Of a DNA stretch of 64,000 bases, positions 53,497-62,519 are shown in pieces (positions within the stretch are counted from its first letter, which is position 1; each line of letters opens with the position of its first letter). Where the stretch lies: NCBI RefSeq assembly GCF_900109265.1, contig NZ_FNZM01000012.1, positions 248,001 to 312,000 on the forward strand, in the 5' to 3' direction. Position numbers and translations under genes: made by a program. Below the pieces are notes generated by a model. That model saw only the letters and a program-made list of their open reading frames with translations. It did not search any database and was not told the DNA's origin. This DNA comes from Paraburkholderia tropica. Lineage in GTDB: Bacteria; Pseudomonadota; Gammaproteobacteria; Burkholderiales; Burkholderiaceae.

Positions 53497-54600
53497 TTAC
53501 GCCGGCTGGGATTCGCGCGCGCGTTCCAGTTCGCGCACGAGCGGCAGCACCTTCGCGCCGAAGTACTCCACTTCTTCGATGAAGTGCAGAAAACCCGCAA
53601 GCACGAGGTCGACGCCAATCGCCTTGAGCGCGACGATGCGCTCCGCAATCTGGCGCGGCGTGCCGATCAGATTGGTGCGGAAGCCATCGTTGTACTGCAC
53701 GAGGTCCTCGAAGGTCGATTTCGCCCAGTTGCCCTCGCCTTCGGGCGACGCCTTGCCCGCCTCTTTCACCGCGCTGCCGAAGGCCTCCACGGCCTCCACG
53801 TGGGCATGGCGCACGATGTCGTCGAGCACCGCGCGGGCTTCCTCTTCCGTGTCGCGCGCGATCACGAACGCATTCACGCCAATCTTCACGCTGTGCTGGT
53901 TCTTCTGCGCTTTCGCGCGAATGTCGTCGATCTGCGCCTTGAGATTCTCCACCGTGTTGCCGTTCGTGAAGTACCAGTCGGAGACGCTCGCCGCGTTGTC
54001 GCGCGCGGCGCGCGAACTGCCGCCCTGAAACACCTCCGGATGCGGCTTCTGCACCGGCTTCGGACTCAACGTGTAGTTGTTGAAGCGATAGAAGTCGCCC
54101 TTGAACGTGAAGTTGTCCTGCGTCCAGATGCCCTTCACCGCCTGAATGAATTCGTTCGAGCGCCGGTAGCGTTCGTCGTGCTCGAGCCACGCCTCGCCAA
54201 TCGACGTGAATTCATCCTTGAACCAGCCGCTCACGATGTTGATGGCGATGCGCCCGTTCGAAATATGGTCGATGGTCGCGATCTGTTTGGCGACCACGGC
54301 CGGATGCCACGGACCGGGCAGGATCGCGGCGATCACCTTGAGCTTCGTGGTGGCATGCAGCAAGGCCTGACTGAACGACACCGATTCGTGCTGATACTGC
54401 GCGCCGTAACCGGCCGTGAAGCGGATCTGGCTGAGCGCGTAGTCGAAACCGGCTTTTTCGGCGGTCTGCGCGAGCTTCTGGTTGTATTCGAGGCTCCAGT
54501 CTGTGCGTTGCTCGATCTTGCTCACGACGAGACCGCCGCTCACGTTCGGCACCCAGTAGGCGAATTTGATGGCGTCGTCGGCGGGAGTGCGCTGGCTCAT
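53497..54600 (-). CDS. sfnG: FMNH2-dependent dimethyl sulfone monooxygenase (SfnG-like)
   Basis: The 367-residue luciferase-like monooxygenase has the SfnG features KFAYWVPNVSGGLVVSKIEQRTDW at residue 12, HPAVVAKQIATIDHISNGR near 100-118, INIVSGWFKDEFTS near 120, and FQGGSSRAARDNAA near 190. SfnG oxidises dimethyl sulfone to methanesulfinate using FMNH2 and O2 during sulfate-starvation growth. No flavin reductase or SfnR is adjacent, which is unusual for the pathway. The ATG at 54600 was chosen from the family start. A sigma-54 site expected from SfnR control was not found. Confidence 0.82.
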   Translation of the reverse strand: MSQRTPADDAIKFAYWVPNVSGGLVVSKIEQRTDWSLEYNQKLAQTAEKAGFDYALSQIRFTAGYGAQYQHESVSFSQALLHATTKLKVIAAILPGPWHPAVVAKQIATIDHISNGRIAINIVSGWFKDEFTSIGEAWLEHDERYRRSNEFIQAVKGIWTQDNFTFKGDFYRFNNYTLSPKPVQKPHPEVFQGGSSRAARDNAASVSDWYFTNGNTVENLKAQIDDIRAKAQKNQHSVKIGVNAFVIARDTEEEARAVLDDIVRHAHVEAVEAFGSAVKEAGKASPEGEGNWAKSTFEDLVQYNDGFRTNLIGTPRQIAERIVALKAIGVDLVLAGFLHFIEEVEYFGAKVLPLVRELERARESQPA

Positions 54601-55443
54601 GGTCGGCTTCCTGAAAGATGAGTGGAGTGAGCGGTCCCTCATCTTTGAGGATTTGCGCACGCGGCTGAACGATTTTCTCGTGCTATGAAAAGTCGCCTGA
54701 CTGCTATGCGCGAACGGAATTGCGAAGCGATTGCGCCGGTTCGATCGTCGTAGCGGACAGCGCTTCAATCTGCCAGCGGCTTTTCCACCGTTATCGTGAC
54801 TGCCATTTGGAACCGCTGCAACGGACACGATCATTCCCTCTAATCCGGCAATATCGTCTTTAAACTGTGGCGTAATGACGCACTATTCGCCTGACTGGTA
54901 ACGCACGACGAACCGCCATACAGAGATCGCGAAAATTCCGCAATGCGGCGTCATCGCCCTGAATCGCTGCAATTTGAATGGAGCGACGCGGGTCTCTGAC
55001 GATTTCCGCACAATGCATTCCCCATACGGATCGCCATGGCTCAAACGCCCGTCATTGAACTCATTAGCGCGCCAGCTTTAGCGCCGTGATCCGTTCCCGG
55101 CCTTGAACCGCGCCTTTCCCGACGACAGGTTTGTCCTTTCGTATCGTTTTATCCGGAAAACCGGGATGACGCGCGATGACGCCGAATGCCCTCGAAGCAT
55201 GCCAATAATGCGACCTGCAGCGCATAAAGACTATCGAGATCACAACATGAGGGGGACATTTCATTCTGTAAAAGATTATTTGCGTTATCTCAAATCATGA
55301 CGGTAAAGGCGCGATCTGTTGGATGAGTGCAACGGCATTGGAGTGCGACAGCGATATATTTCGTCCGTCCCAACCCGGCAGATTTACACCGCTCATATTC
55401 AGCTTGTCTATGAGTAATTGCCTCAGAAACAGGAACGTGCAGA
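54601..55443. other. Long noncoding region between sfnG and a porin
   Basis: About 840 bp contain no ORF with a recognisable protein. Composition is clearly lower in GC than the flanks (about half), with AT-rich words such as TGAAAAGTCG and GATTATTTGCG. The last 150 bp must hold the porin promoter and leader. No box stands out, and sRNAs or a decayed gene cannot be excluded. Confidence 0.45.
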
Positions 55444-56586
55444 ATGAACGTGAAATTCAATAAGAAATTGGTCGTGGCAGCGGCGCTCAGCGCTTTCGGC
55501 ATTGCCGCTCACGCACAAAGCAGCGTCACGCTGTATGGCTCGCTCGACGCAGGCATCGCGTATGTCAACAACGCGGGCGGCCATAGCGACTGGCTTCAGT
55601 CGAGCAGCCTGCTCTCGAATACCTATTTCGGTTTGAAGGGCGCTGAAGATCTCGGCGGCGGCCTGAAGGCAATCTTCAAGTTGGAATCGGGCTTCAGCCT
55701 GTCGAACGGCGGCTTCAGCAACGGCTCGATGTTCAATCGTCAGGCGTACGTCGGTATTCAAAGCGCCCAGTACGGCACGGTCACGCTCGGCAAGCAATAC
55801 GACTCGGTCGTCGACTATCTGTCGCCGCTGTCGCTGGCCGGCCAGGCAGGCGTGGTCAATCTCGCCGCCCACCCGTACAACAACGACAACATCGGTGCGC
55901 AATACTCGATCAACAACGCGATCAAGTATGAAAGCGCCAACTACGCCGGCTTCCACTTCGGCGGCCTGTACGGCTTCAGCAACGATCCGGGCCAGTTCTC
56001 GAACGGCCGCGCATGGAGCGTGGGCGCCGGCTACTCGGCAGGCCCGCTCACGGTGGCCGCCGCGTATGACCAGACGAACACCGACATCAACGGCACCACC
56101 AACTCCAACGCCGCGGCCACGACGCTGCTGGGCGGCGACGTGAAGCGCACCTACGGCGTCGGCGCGACCTACGCGTTCGGCCCGGGCACGGCTGGCGTGC
56201 TGTACACGCACACGCGCATTCAAGGCGCTTCGTTCGGCGTCACCGGCCTGAACGCACGCTTCGACAATATCGAAGTCAACGGCACGTACAGCCTCACGCC
56301 GGCACTCGCGATCGTGGGCAACTACACGTTCACGTACGGCAAGACGACCGGCGCGGGCACGAACTCGAGCGATCCGAAGTGGCATTCGGCCACCCTCGCG
56401 CTCGACTACTCGCTGAGCAAGCGCACCGACGTCTACGTGGCCGGCGCCTACCAGCACGCTTCGGGCAATGTCTACGACAACGGCACGGACGTGATCGGCA
56501 ATACGGCCAACATTGCCGGTCTGATCGGCAACTCGACGACGCAAAACCAGGTGGCGGCAACGGTCGGCATGCGCCACCGCTTCTAA
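55444..56586 (+). CDS. General outer-membrane porin (Burkholderiales type)
   Basis: The 380-residue porin has a signal peptide ending AHA (residue about 22), then QSSVTLYGSLDAGIAYVNNAGG. Also present are YFGLKGAEDLGGGLKAIFKLESGF near 61, RQAYVGIQSAQYGTVTLGKQYDSVVDYL near 98, and the terminal GMRHRF. It is a trimeric-type general diffusion porin of the same family as the one at 27176. AGGA lies about 10 bases before the ATG. Three intrinsic terminators follow in a row. Confidence 0.95.
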   Translation: MNVKFNKKLVVAAALSAFGIAAHAQSSVTLYGSLDAGIAYVNNAGGHSDWLQSSSLLSNTYFGLKGAEDLGGGLKAIFKLESGFSLSNGGFSNGSMFNRQAYVGIQSAQYGTVTLGKQYDSVVDYLSPLSLAGQAGVVNLAAHPYNNDNIGAQYSINNAIKYESANYAGFHFGGLYGFSNDPGQFSNGRAWSVGAGYSAGPLTVAAAYDQTNTDINGTTNSNAAATTLLGGDVKRTYGVGATYAFGPGTAGVLYTHTRIQGASFGVTGLNARFDNIEVNGTYSLTPALAIVGNYTFTYGKTTGAGTNSSDPKWHSATLALDYSLSKRTDVYVAGAYQHASGNVYDNGTDVIGNTANIAGLIGNSTTQNQVAATVGMRHRF

Positions 56587-56635
56587 GCCACGCCGCGCAA
56601 TCGGGCCGGTTGATCCGGCCTGAATTGCGGACAAC

Positions 56636-56673
56636 AAAAAAGGCGTCTCCGCCGTGACGGAGGCGCCTTTTTT
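56636..56673 (+). terminator. Porin terminator 1 of 3
   Basis: GGCGTCTCCG (56642-56651) pairs with CGGAGGCGCC (56658-56667) apart from one G-T, with AAAAAA before and TTTTTT after. It could work in both directions. Confidence 0.88.
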
Positions 56674-56722
56674 ACCGCGGTTTGATGGCGTTTAATCGCG
56701 GATCGCTGCACCGGAAAGTCCA

Positions 56723-56748
56723 GGGAATTTGCTGATTCCCGCTTTTTT
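56723..56748 (+). terminator. Terminator 2 of 3 downstream of the porin
   Basis: GGGAAT-TTGCTG-ATTCCC is followed by GCTTTTTT. The 75 bp between terminators 1 and 2 hold no gene. Confidence 0.72.
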
Positions 56749-56772
56749 CATGCTTGTTCACTTCGACTTGAT

Positions 56773-56801
56773 GCCGCCTGCTTTCCGGGCGGCTTTTTTT
56801 T
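56773..56801 (+). terminator. Terminator 3 of 3 downstream of the porin
   Basis: GCCGCC (56773-56778) pairs with GGCGGC (56788-56793) and is followed by eight T. It ends 17 bp before the stop of the convergent phosphatase gene. Confidence 0.75.
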
Positions 56802-56817
56802 GCTGCCGACGCGAGGC

Positions 56818-57435
56818 CTACCGGCAGCCTTCGGGAATCGCATTCCAGCGACGCACGGCGCGGCTTTCGCGGTCGAAACCCAGCACGCTGATCGACGCCG
56901 TATCGAGGTAGAAGTGCGAGCCCAGCGCCGCCGAGTCGCCGACCCAGCAGCCCGCCAGCGTACGCAGAAAATGGGCATGAGAAAACACGGCCACGCGGCC
57001 GCCGTTTCCGACCATCGAGAGCAGACTTTCGACCACGCCACGCGCGCGCGTCTCGATCTGCGCGAGGCTTTCGCCTTGTGCGATCGACGAGCGCCATACA
57101 CTCCAGTCCGGTTCGGTCTCGCGGATCTCCGGCGTGGTGCGGCCTTCGTAGACGCCGTAATCCCATTCGAGCAGATCGGCGGACACGACCATGCGATCGC
57201 CGAGCCCCGCGAGCTTGCAGGTCTCGATCGCACGCGACATGGGGCTCGCGAGCACGGCGTCGAACTGCACGTCGGCGAGCGGTTTCGCGAGTGCGCGCGC
57301 CTGTTCGCGACCATGCCCGGTCAAAGCGATATCGGTACGGCCCGTGTGCTGGCCGGTGCGGCTCCACTCGGTTTCACCATGACGGATCAGCCAGACTTCG
57401 CGGGGCTTGGCAGGGGATTTCGCAACGGCGGGCAT
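56818..57435 (-). CDS. Histidine phosphatase-family protein (phosphoglycerate-mutase-like)
   Basis: The 205-residue protein has the catalytic RHG motif (VWLIRHGETEWSRTGQHTGRTDIALT, residues 14-39), the Arg-containing SPMSRAIETC near 66 and the second His in FSHAHFLRTLAG near 150. It is probably a cytoplasmic acid phosphatase or cofactor-dependent mutase-like enzyme; the substrate cannot be read. It is monocistronic. Confidence 0.88.
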   Translation of the reverse strand: MPAVAKSPAKPREVWLIRHGETEWSRTGQHTGRTDIALTGHGREQARALAKPLADVQFDAVLASPMSRAIETCKLAGLGDRMVVSADLLEWDYGVYEGRTTPEIRETEPDWSVWRSSIAQGESLAQIETRARGVVESLLSMVGNGGRVAVFSHAHFLRTLAGCWVGDSAALGSHFYLDTASISVLGFDRESRAVRRWNAIPEGCR

Positions 57436-57613
57436 CGGGTAGCTCCAGAATGAACGGCGTGGTCATTCTATGCCGCGTGGACGATCCGCTTCAACCCGAT
57501 GCGCAAGATGCGCCAGACCGCTGGGCCGCGCGCCGGTTTTCAGGACAGACAATTTCGCGACGATGCGACCATGACGGCCCAGTTTTCGCCGACCCTTCGC
57601 CTTCCTTGCCGCC

Positions 57614-57997
57614 ATGAGAATCCCAATGCTCCTGAAGTCGTTGTTCGACCCTGAACCGGCCGCCGTGCCGGTCGCGCCCGCTACGCCGGTCACCACGCCT
57701 ACTCACGCCACGCCGGCCACTGCGGTCATGTCGCCCGAAGCCGGGACGGCCAGCGCGCCCGCGGCGGCCGACGGCACGCTGCCCCGAAACGAGGCGCACG
57801 ACAAACCGAACGACGATCCCAACGACACCGCAGGCACGCCGCTTCACGCGACCGACCCGCTGCTCGACGGCATCGACGCGCTCGGCGAAATCGTCCTCAC
57901 GCTCGACGCGCAATTGCGCGCGCAAAACGCCTCGCACACGGCGCTCTGCCAGCGTCTGCACGGCGAGCTTGGCGCGCTGCGCCGCGCACTGCGCTGA
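57614..57997 (+). CDS. Hypothetical protein, Ala/Pro/Thr-rich with short helical end
   Basis: The 127-residue chain is low-complexity (Ala, Pro, Thr, Asp) from residues 12 to 80 and then has an amphipathic helix of about 40 residues ending LHGELGALRRALR. There is no signal peptide or known domain. An ATG three codons in (57629) is another possible start. The gene is weakly supported: codon use is GC-rich as in neighbours, and it could be spurious. Confidence 0.4.
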   Translation: MRIPMLLKSLFDPEPAAVPVAPATPVTTPTHATPATAVMSPEAGTASAPAAADGTLPRNEAHDKPNDDPNDTAGTPLHATDPLLDGIDALGEIVLTLDAQLRAQNASHTALCQRLHGELGALRRALR

Positions 57998-58389
57998 AAC
58001 CCAACCACGCGCGCACGCCGTGAAGGCCGCGAGCCGCCAGATCGAGCGATCGGCGGCGAATGACAATGCGGCGCAAACGCTCGATGCCCTCTCGCTCCAC
58101 GCGAGCGCGCCATTCCGCGCGCACTTCATGATGCACGCGCGCACGGCCGAAGCGCGCGCACCGTTGCTCGCCCGGCATCGCCACGCGTCGCTGCATGGAA
58201 ACGCATGGCGCACTCGACGGCATCGACTATTTGCTCTCACAGGATTTGCGGCTGCTGATTGAAACCGCGATTGCGCATTGATGTGACACGCAGCATGGAA
58301 AAAACAGCGTGCAGCAAGCGCTGATTCCCATCGAAAATCGGATAATTAATTCGCTTGACTGATTACTTTATCCAGTCACGCGCAAGGCG
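57998..58389. other. Intergenic region without a supported gene
   Basis: The 392 bp between the hypothetical protein and the AraC gene hold only a weak open frame (57969-58262) without known features. The last 80 bp (near 58310-58370) are AT-rich. Confidence 0.45.
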
Positions 58390-59304
58390 TTAAACCATGT
58401 CCAGATTCGCCTGTTGCTCACGCGCATACTGCGCGGGCGGCCGCCCGACATGCCGCGTAAACGCCACGCTAAACGTACTCGCGGAGCTATAGCCCACGCG
58501 CTCCGCAATCTCGGCGAGACGGCCCGCGTTACGGCGCAGCAGATCCTTCGCGAGCGCCATGCGCCAGTTGAGCAGATATTCCATCGGCGCCACACCCACC
58601 GCGCGGCTGAAGCGTTCGAAGAACGTCGAGCGTGACAACGCCGCCGCTTTCGCGAGTTCGGCGACAGTCCATGCGTGCGTGGGCTGCTCGTGCATGCCGC
58701 GAATCGCGGCGGCCAGGCGCGTGTCGGCGAGCCCGCGCACGAGTCCCGGCGACGCCTGCGTGCCCGCCGCCGAACGCAGCGCCTCGATCAGCAGCACTTC
58801 CATCAAGCGCGACAGCACGATCTCGCGCGCGGGCCGCTGCTCGCGCGTCTCCTCGCGCACGAGCCCGACCAGCGTGGCAAGGCGCTGCTCGCCGCGCACA
58901 TGCACGTAGCGCGGCAGCAACGACACCAACAAGGCCGCGTCGGGCGAAGCGAACGAGCAATGCCCCGCCATCATGCGCGCGTCCACCGGGCGGTCCGGAT
59001 CGCCGATTCTGTACTCGTTGTCGCCGAGCGCGACCGGATCGCGCGACTCGACGTCCGGCGGCGCATCGAGACTCGTCATCGCGACGCCGTACACCGCCGG
59101 AATCAGCACGAAATCACCCGCATGCAGCATGATCGGCGCGTGTCCGTCGATGGCCATTTCGCAGCCGCCTTCGAGAATCACGCAATAGAACGGCTGCCCT
59201 GAATCCGAGCGGCTGATGCGCCACGGACTCGCGCCGTGCACGAGTTTCGAGAAGCGCGCGCCCGGTTGCAACAGCATGACCACCTCAGCCAGCGGATCGA
59301 TCAT
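58390..59304 (-). CDS. AraC-family transcriptional regulator with cupin-type N-terminal domain
   Basis: The 304-residue protein has an AraC cupin-6 N-terminal domain (residues about 5-175; FYCVILEGGCEMAIDGHAPIMLHAGDFVLIP near 39-69) and a C-terminal double HTH (about 205-300; WTVAELAKAAALSRSTFFERFSRAVG and AERVGYSSASTFSVAFTRHVGRPPAQYA). It is divergent from a short-chain dehydrogenase gene, the usual target of such regulators in Burkholderiales. Confidence 0.92.
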   Translation of the reverse strand: MIDPLAEVVMLLQPGARFSKLVHGASPWRISRSDSGQPFYCVILEGGCEMAIDGHAPIMLHAGDFVLIPAVYGVAMTSLDAPPDVESRDPVALGDNEYRIGDPDRPVDARMMAGHCSFASPDAALLVSLLPRYVHVRGEQRLATLVGLVREETREQRPAREIVLSRLMEVLLIEALRSAAGTQASPGLVRGLADTRLAAAIRGMHEQPTHAWTVAELAKAAALSRSTFFERFSRAVGVAPMEYLLNWRMALAKDLLRRNAGRLAEIAERVGYSSASTFSVAFTRHVGRPPAQYAREQQANLDMV

Positions 59305-59373
59305 CGCCGGACTCCTGCGAAAGATTTTCGGATTTTTGATTGTAGCAAGTACGGCTTGCGCGCTCTATCGTAA

Positions 59374-59405
59374 GTGCACTCACCGACCACTTGACTGGAG
59401 TGCAC
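59374..59405. promoter_or_regulatory. Inverted repeat abutting the SDR start codon
   Basis: GTGCACTC (59374-59381) and GAGTGCAC (59398-59405) form a perfect 8-bp inverted repeat, 24 bp centre to centre. The right arm touches the ATG at 59406. It is a candidate operator for the divergent AraC-type regulator, or a translation-start hairpin. Confidence 0.5.
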
Positions 59406-60158
59406 ATGAAAACCGTGCTGATCACCGGCTGTTCCTCGGGCTTCGGCCTCGAAATCGCGCGCGAATTTCTCGCCCGCGACTGGCGCGTTGTCGCCACGAT
59501 GCGCACGCCGCGCACCGACTTGCTGCCGCCTTCGGACCGCCTGCGCGTGCTGCCGCTCGACGTCACCGATGCGCTGAGTATTCAAAGCGCCGTCGAAGCC
59601 GCCGGTCCGATCGACGTGCTCGTCAACAACGCCGGTTTCGGCATGGCGTCGCCCGCCGAACTCGCGCCGATCGACGCCGTCCGCGAGATCTTCGAAACCA
59701 ACACGCTGGGCACGATCGCGCTCACGCAGGCGGTGCTGCCGCAATTCCGGCAACGCAAGGCGGGCGTCGTGGTGAACGTCACGTCGAGCGTGACCATGAA
59801 GGTGCTGCCGCTGTTGAGCGCCTACCGCGCGAGCAAGGCGGCGGTTAACGCGTTCAGCGAATCGACGGCCGTGGAAGTGGCGCCCTTCGGCGTGCGCGTG
59901 CATCTCGTGCTGCCGGGGCGCTCGCCCGAAACACGTTTCGCCGATAACGCGCGCGGCCATATCTTCGGCTTCGAGCACGAGGCTTACGCCGATCTCGTCA
60001 AGCGCGTGTTCGCCGAATTCGCGGATACCGAAGCGCCCGTGACCTATTCGAAGGATGTGGCCGCCGCCGTCTGGCGCGCGGCCACCGATCCTGCCGCGCC
60101 GCTGCGCATTCCGGCGGGCGTGGATGCCGAAGCGTGGGCGGCCGAAGCGGCGCGTTAA
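59406..60158 (+). CDS. Short-chain dehydrogenase/reductase
   Basis: The 250-residue classical SDR has TGCSSGFGLEIAREF at residue 7, NNAGFGMASP near 80 and the catalytic YRASKAAV near 146. It lies divergent from AraC-type and convergent with MarR genes. Substrate unknown; the neighbourhood suggests aromatic or quinone handling but that is contextual. The ATG at 59406 fits the family start; a second ATG five codons earlier would sit inside the inverted repeat. Confidence 0.9.
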   Translation: MKTVLITGCSSGFGLEIAREFLARDWRVVATMRTPRTDLLPPSDRLRVLPLDVTDALSIQSAVEAAGPIDVLVNNAGFGMASPAELAPIDAVREIFETNTLGTIALTQAVLPQFRQRKAGVVVNVTSSVTMKVLPLLSAYRASKAAVNAFSESTAVEVAPFGVRVHLVLPGRSPETRFADNARGHIFGFEHEAYADLVKRVFAEFADTEAPVTYSKDVAAAVWRAATDPAAPLRIPAGVDAEAWAAEAAR

Positions 60159-60165
60159 TCCACCA

Positions 60166-60603
60166 CTATTCTCGCGGCACCATCAACGCCAGCAGCAGGC
60201 GGCGCAGCTCCATGCATTCGCGCGGCGAGAGCCGCGCCGTGAGCACGCGCTCGACTTCCTCCACGCGCGGGCGCAAGCTCGCCAACTGCTTCTTGCCCGC
60301 CGCCGTGAGAAACAGCACGTAGCTGCGCTTGTCGGCGGGGTCGTCGGAACGCTCGATCAGATCGTTGCGCACCATGCGGGCCACGAGGTCCGCGATGGTC
60401 GAGCGATCCACGTCCAGCTCGTCGCCGAGTTGCCGTTGATTGAGGCCGGGCGTCTGCTGGAGAATTTCGAGCGCCGCATACTGCACGCTCGTAATCTCCG
60501 CCGACACTTCGCTCAGCCACACCGCCGCGTGGCGCTGCTGCGCGCGGCGCACGAGGCTGCCCGTGAATTTGGAAAGCGCGGGATCGTCGGGTTGTTTCGG
60601 CAA
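60166..60603 (-). CDS. MarR-family regulator, MobR-like
   Basis: The 145-residue protein has the MarR winged helix: LSEVSAEITSVQYAALEILQQTPGLNQRQLGDEL near 34-67, then STIADLVARMVRNDLIERSDDPADKRSYVLFLTAAGKKQL. It lies 17 bp downstream of the mobA-like gene on the same strand. MobR of Comamonas is a MarR-type repressor of mobA relieved by 3-hydroxybenzoate; the name here is by analogy and position only. Confidence 0.88.
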   Translation of the reverse strand: MPKQPDDPALSKFTGSLVRRAQQRHAAVWLSEVSAEITSVQYAALEILQQTPGLNQRQLGDELDVDRSTIADLVARMVRNDLIERSDDPADKRSYVLFLTAAGKKQLASLRPRVEEVERVLTARLSPRECMELRRLLLALMVPRE

Positions 60604-60620
60604 TTTCGCTGTCGATGTGT

Positions 60621-62519
60621 TTAACGCGTGCGGAAGATCGGGGCGAAAAAGGCGTCGAGTTCCGCGTACGCGTCCAGTGGAAGAACATGGGCGACGTATT
60701 GATCCGGACGGACCACGACGAGCGCGCCGCGTGCACGGTCGATGCCGCGCTCGTCGAAGATATCAGTCGCGGCGTCGCTCGTAAATGCCTTCTCGTAGTC
60801 GATCAGCCCGTGACGGCCCTTGCGCGGCAACAGCAGGGCCGGCAAATCGTCGACGCGCACTTCGCGATGCGACTGCTGGAGGATCGCACGCAGATCGAGC
60901 ACGCTGTCGATGTCGGCTTGCGCGGCGGTCGCGCGGCGCAGCACCGACTCCGGCGCGTTGACCAGATGTTCACAGAGCGCGCGCAGCGCGTGGCCGTCGG
61001 CGTCGGCGAACGCATAGAGACGCCAGCGGCCGTCGGCGCGCGCGGCGTGGCCGAGATGCACGGGCTTCGCATCGGCGAGCCGCACGACCGGCGATGAATG
61101 GAAGCGCGCGCCAATCGGAAAGCCCGTGGCCAGCGCCTGGTGCATGGCCTCGCCCGTGAGCGCGCCCGCGCGGTAACGCGTGGCGACGCCAGCCGTGTAG
61201 CGGCCCGCGCGCACGAAATACGCCTGCAATTCCGCGGGATCGACGCCGCCCGCTTCGGGCCGCTGCGGGTCCTTCGGCGGCGCGGCCATCATCGCGGACC
61301 ACTCCTTGTCGAAGTCGATCAGTTCCTGCGCGACCGGCTGGCGTTCGTCGGAATAGCTGCGCAGCAGGCTCGCGTCGCTGCGGCCTTCGAGCACCGCGCC
61401 GAGCTTCCAGCCCAGATTGAAGCCGTCCTGCATCGACACGTTCATGCCCTGCCCCGCCTTCGCGCTATGCGTGTGGCAGGCGTCGCCGGCGATGAACACG
61501 CGCGGCTCGCGCGCGCTGCCGTCGGCGGCGATGGCGTCGTCGAAACGCTCGGTCAGACGCTGGCCCACTTCGTACACCGAGAACCACGCGACCTCTTTCA
61601 CGTCGAGCGTGTAAGGATGCAGAATGCCGCGCGCCGTGTCGATCAGACGCTCGACCGTGGTCTGCTTGATGCTGTCGCGATTCTCCAGCGTGACGTCGCC
61701 GAGATCGACATAAAAGCGCACCAGATAACCGCCTTCGCGCGGAATCAGCAACAGATTGCCCTTGCTCGCCGATTGAATCGCGGCCTTCAGGCGGATGTCC
61801 GGAAAGTTGGTGACCGCGAGCGCATCCATCACGCCCCACGCGTGATTGGCGGCGTCGCCGCGCAGCGTCTGGCCGATCGACGCCCGCACGCGGCTGCGCG
61901 CGCCGTCGCAACCCACCACGTAGCGCGCCCGCACGGTGACGGTTTCGCCTTCGCGCGCGGCGTCGGTGCGGCGCAGCGTGACGAGCACCGGATAGTCGGC
62001 ATCGGCGCCATCGCGCTGCACGTCGACCACTTCGAGAGCGTAGTCCGGCTCGGCACGCTGCGCGGAACGACGCATCACGTCGAGCAGATAATCCTGCACG
62101 CGCGCCTGATTGACGATCACATGCGGAAACTCGGACAAACCTGTTTCGGTATCCTGAACACGTCCGGTACGCCGAATCGCACCGCGATCCTGCGCGTCCG
62201 GACGCCAGAACACGGTTTCGTTGACCCAATACGCTTCGCGCAGCAGGCGGTCGCTGAGCCCGAACGCCTCGAACATTTCGACGGTGCGGCAGGCCACGCC
62301 GTCCGCCTGCCCCATCTGTAACGGTCCCTCGCGTCGCTCGACGACGCAGGTCTTGATCGACGGAAACTGCGAGAGTTGCGCCGCCAGCACGAGACCCGCC
62401 GGGCCACTGCCCGCGATCAGCACGTCGACTTTCTCGGGCAAACCGGCACGCGGCGCGCCGGCGGCTGCGGGTTCGATGGTCGGGTCGCCAACGCGAAAAC
62501 CGTTGAGATGAAACTGCAT
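60621..62519 (-). CDS. mobA: 3-hydroxybenzoate 4-monooxygenase-like FAD hydroxylase
   Basis: The 632-residue protein is a phenol-hydroxylase-type flavoprotein. It has VDVLIAGSGPAGLVLAAQL near residue 31, the GDACHTHSAKAGQGMNVSMQDGFNLGWKL FAD motif near 340, and a thioredoxin-like C-terminal domain (about 470-632). Length and pattern match 3-hydroxybenzoate 4-monooxygenase (MobA/MhbM-type), which forms protocatechuate with NADPH. A phenol 2-monooxygenase is the alternative. It is co-directional with the MarR gene downstream. GGAG 12 bases upstream supports 62519. Confidence 0.85.
   Translation of the reverse strand: MQFHLNGFRVGDPTIEPAAAGAPRAGLPEKVDVLIAGSGPAGLVLAAQLSQFPSIKTCVVERREGPLQMGQADGVACRTVEMFEAFGLSDRLLREAYWVNETVFWRPDAQDRGAIRRTGRVQDTETGLSEFPHVIVNQARVQDYLLDVMRRSAQRAEPDYALEVVDVQRDGADADYPVLVTLRRTDAAREGETVTVRARYVVGCDGARSRVRASIGQTLRGDAANHAWGVMDALAVTNFPDIRLKAAIQSASKGNLLLIPREGGYLVRFYVDLGDVTLENRDSIKQTTVERLIDTARGILHPYTLDVKEVAWFSVYEVGQRLTERFDDAIAADGSAREPRVFIAGDACHTHSAKAGQGMNVSMQDGFNLGWKLGAVLEGRSDASLLRSYSDERQPVAQELIDFDKEWSAMMAAPPKDPQRPEAGGVDPAELQAYFVRAGRYTAGVATRYRAGALTGEAMHQALATGFPIGARFHSSPVVRLADAKPVHLGHAARADGRWRLYAFADADGHALRALCEHLVNAPESVLRRATAAQADIDSVLDLRAILQQSHREVRVDDLPALLLPRKGRHGLIDYEKAFTSDAATDIFDERGIDRARGALVVVRPDQYVAHVLPLDAYAELDAFFAPIFRTR

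Noticed and set aside
54758..54777. Sigma-54-like site upstream of sfnG (TGGCAGATTGAAGCGC on the minus strand)
   Set aside because: GG-to-GC spacing is one base short and the TTGC element is missing, and it is about 160 bp from the start codon.
55103..55300. Small plus-strand open frame before the porin (65 codons)
   Set aside because: No Shine-Dalgarno, no homology pattern and unbiased codon use; treated as noncoding.
57969..58262. Open frame of 97 codons after the hypothetical protein
   Set aside because: It overlaps the end of 57614-57997, has no recognisable feature and His/Arg/Ala-rich content typical of a GC-driven frame.
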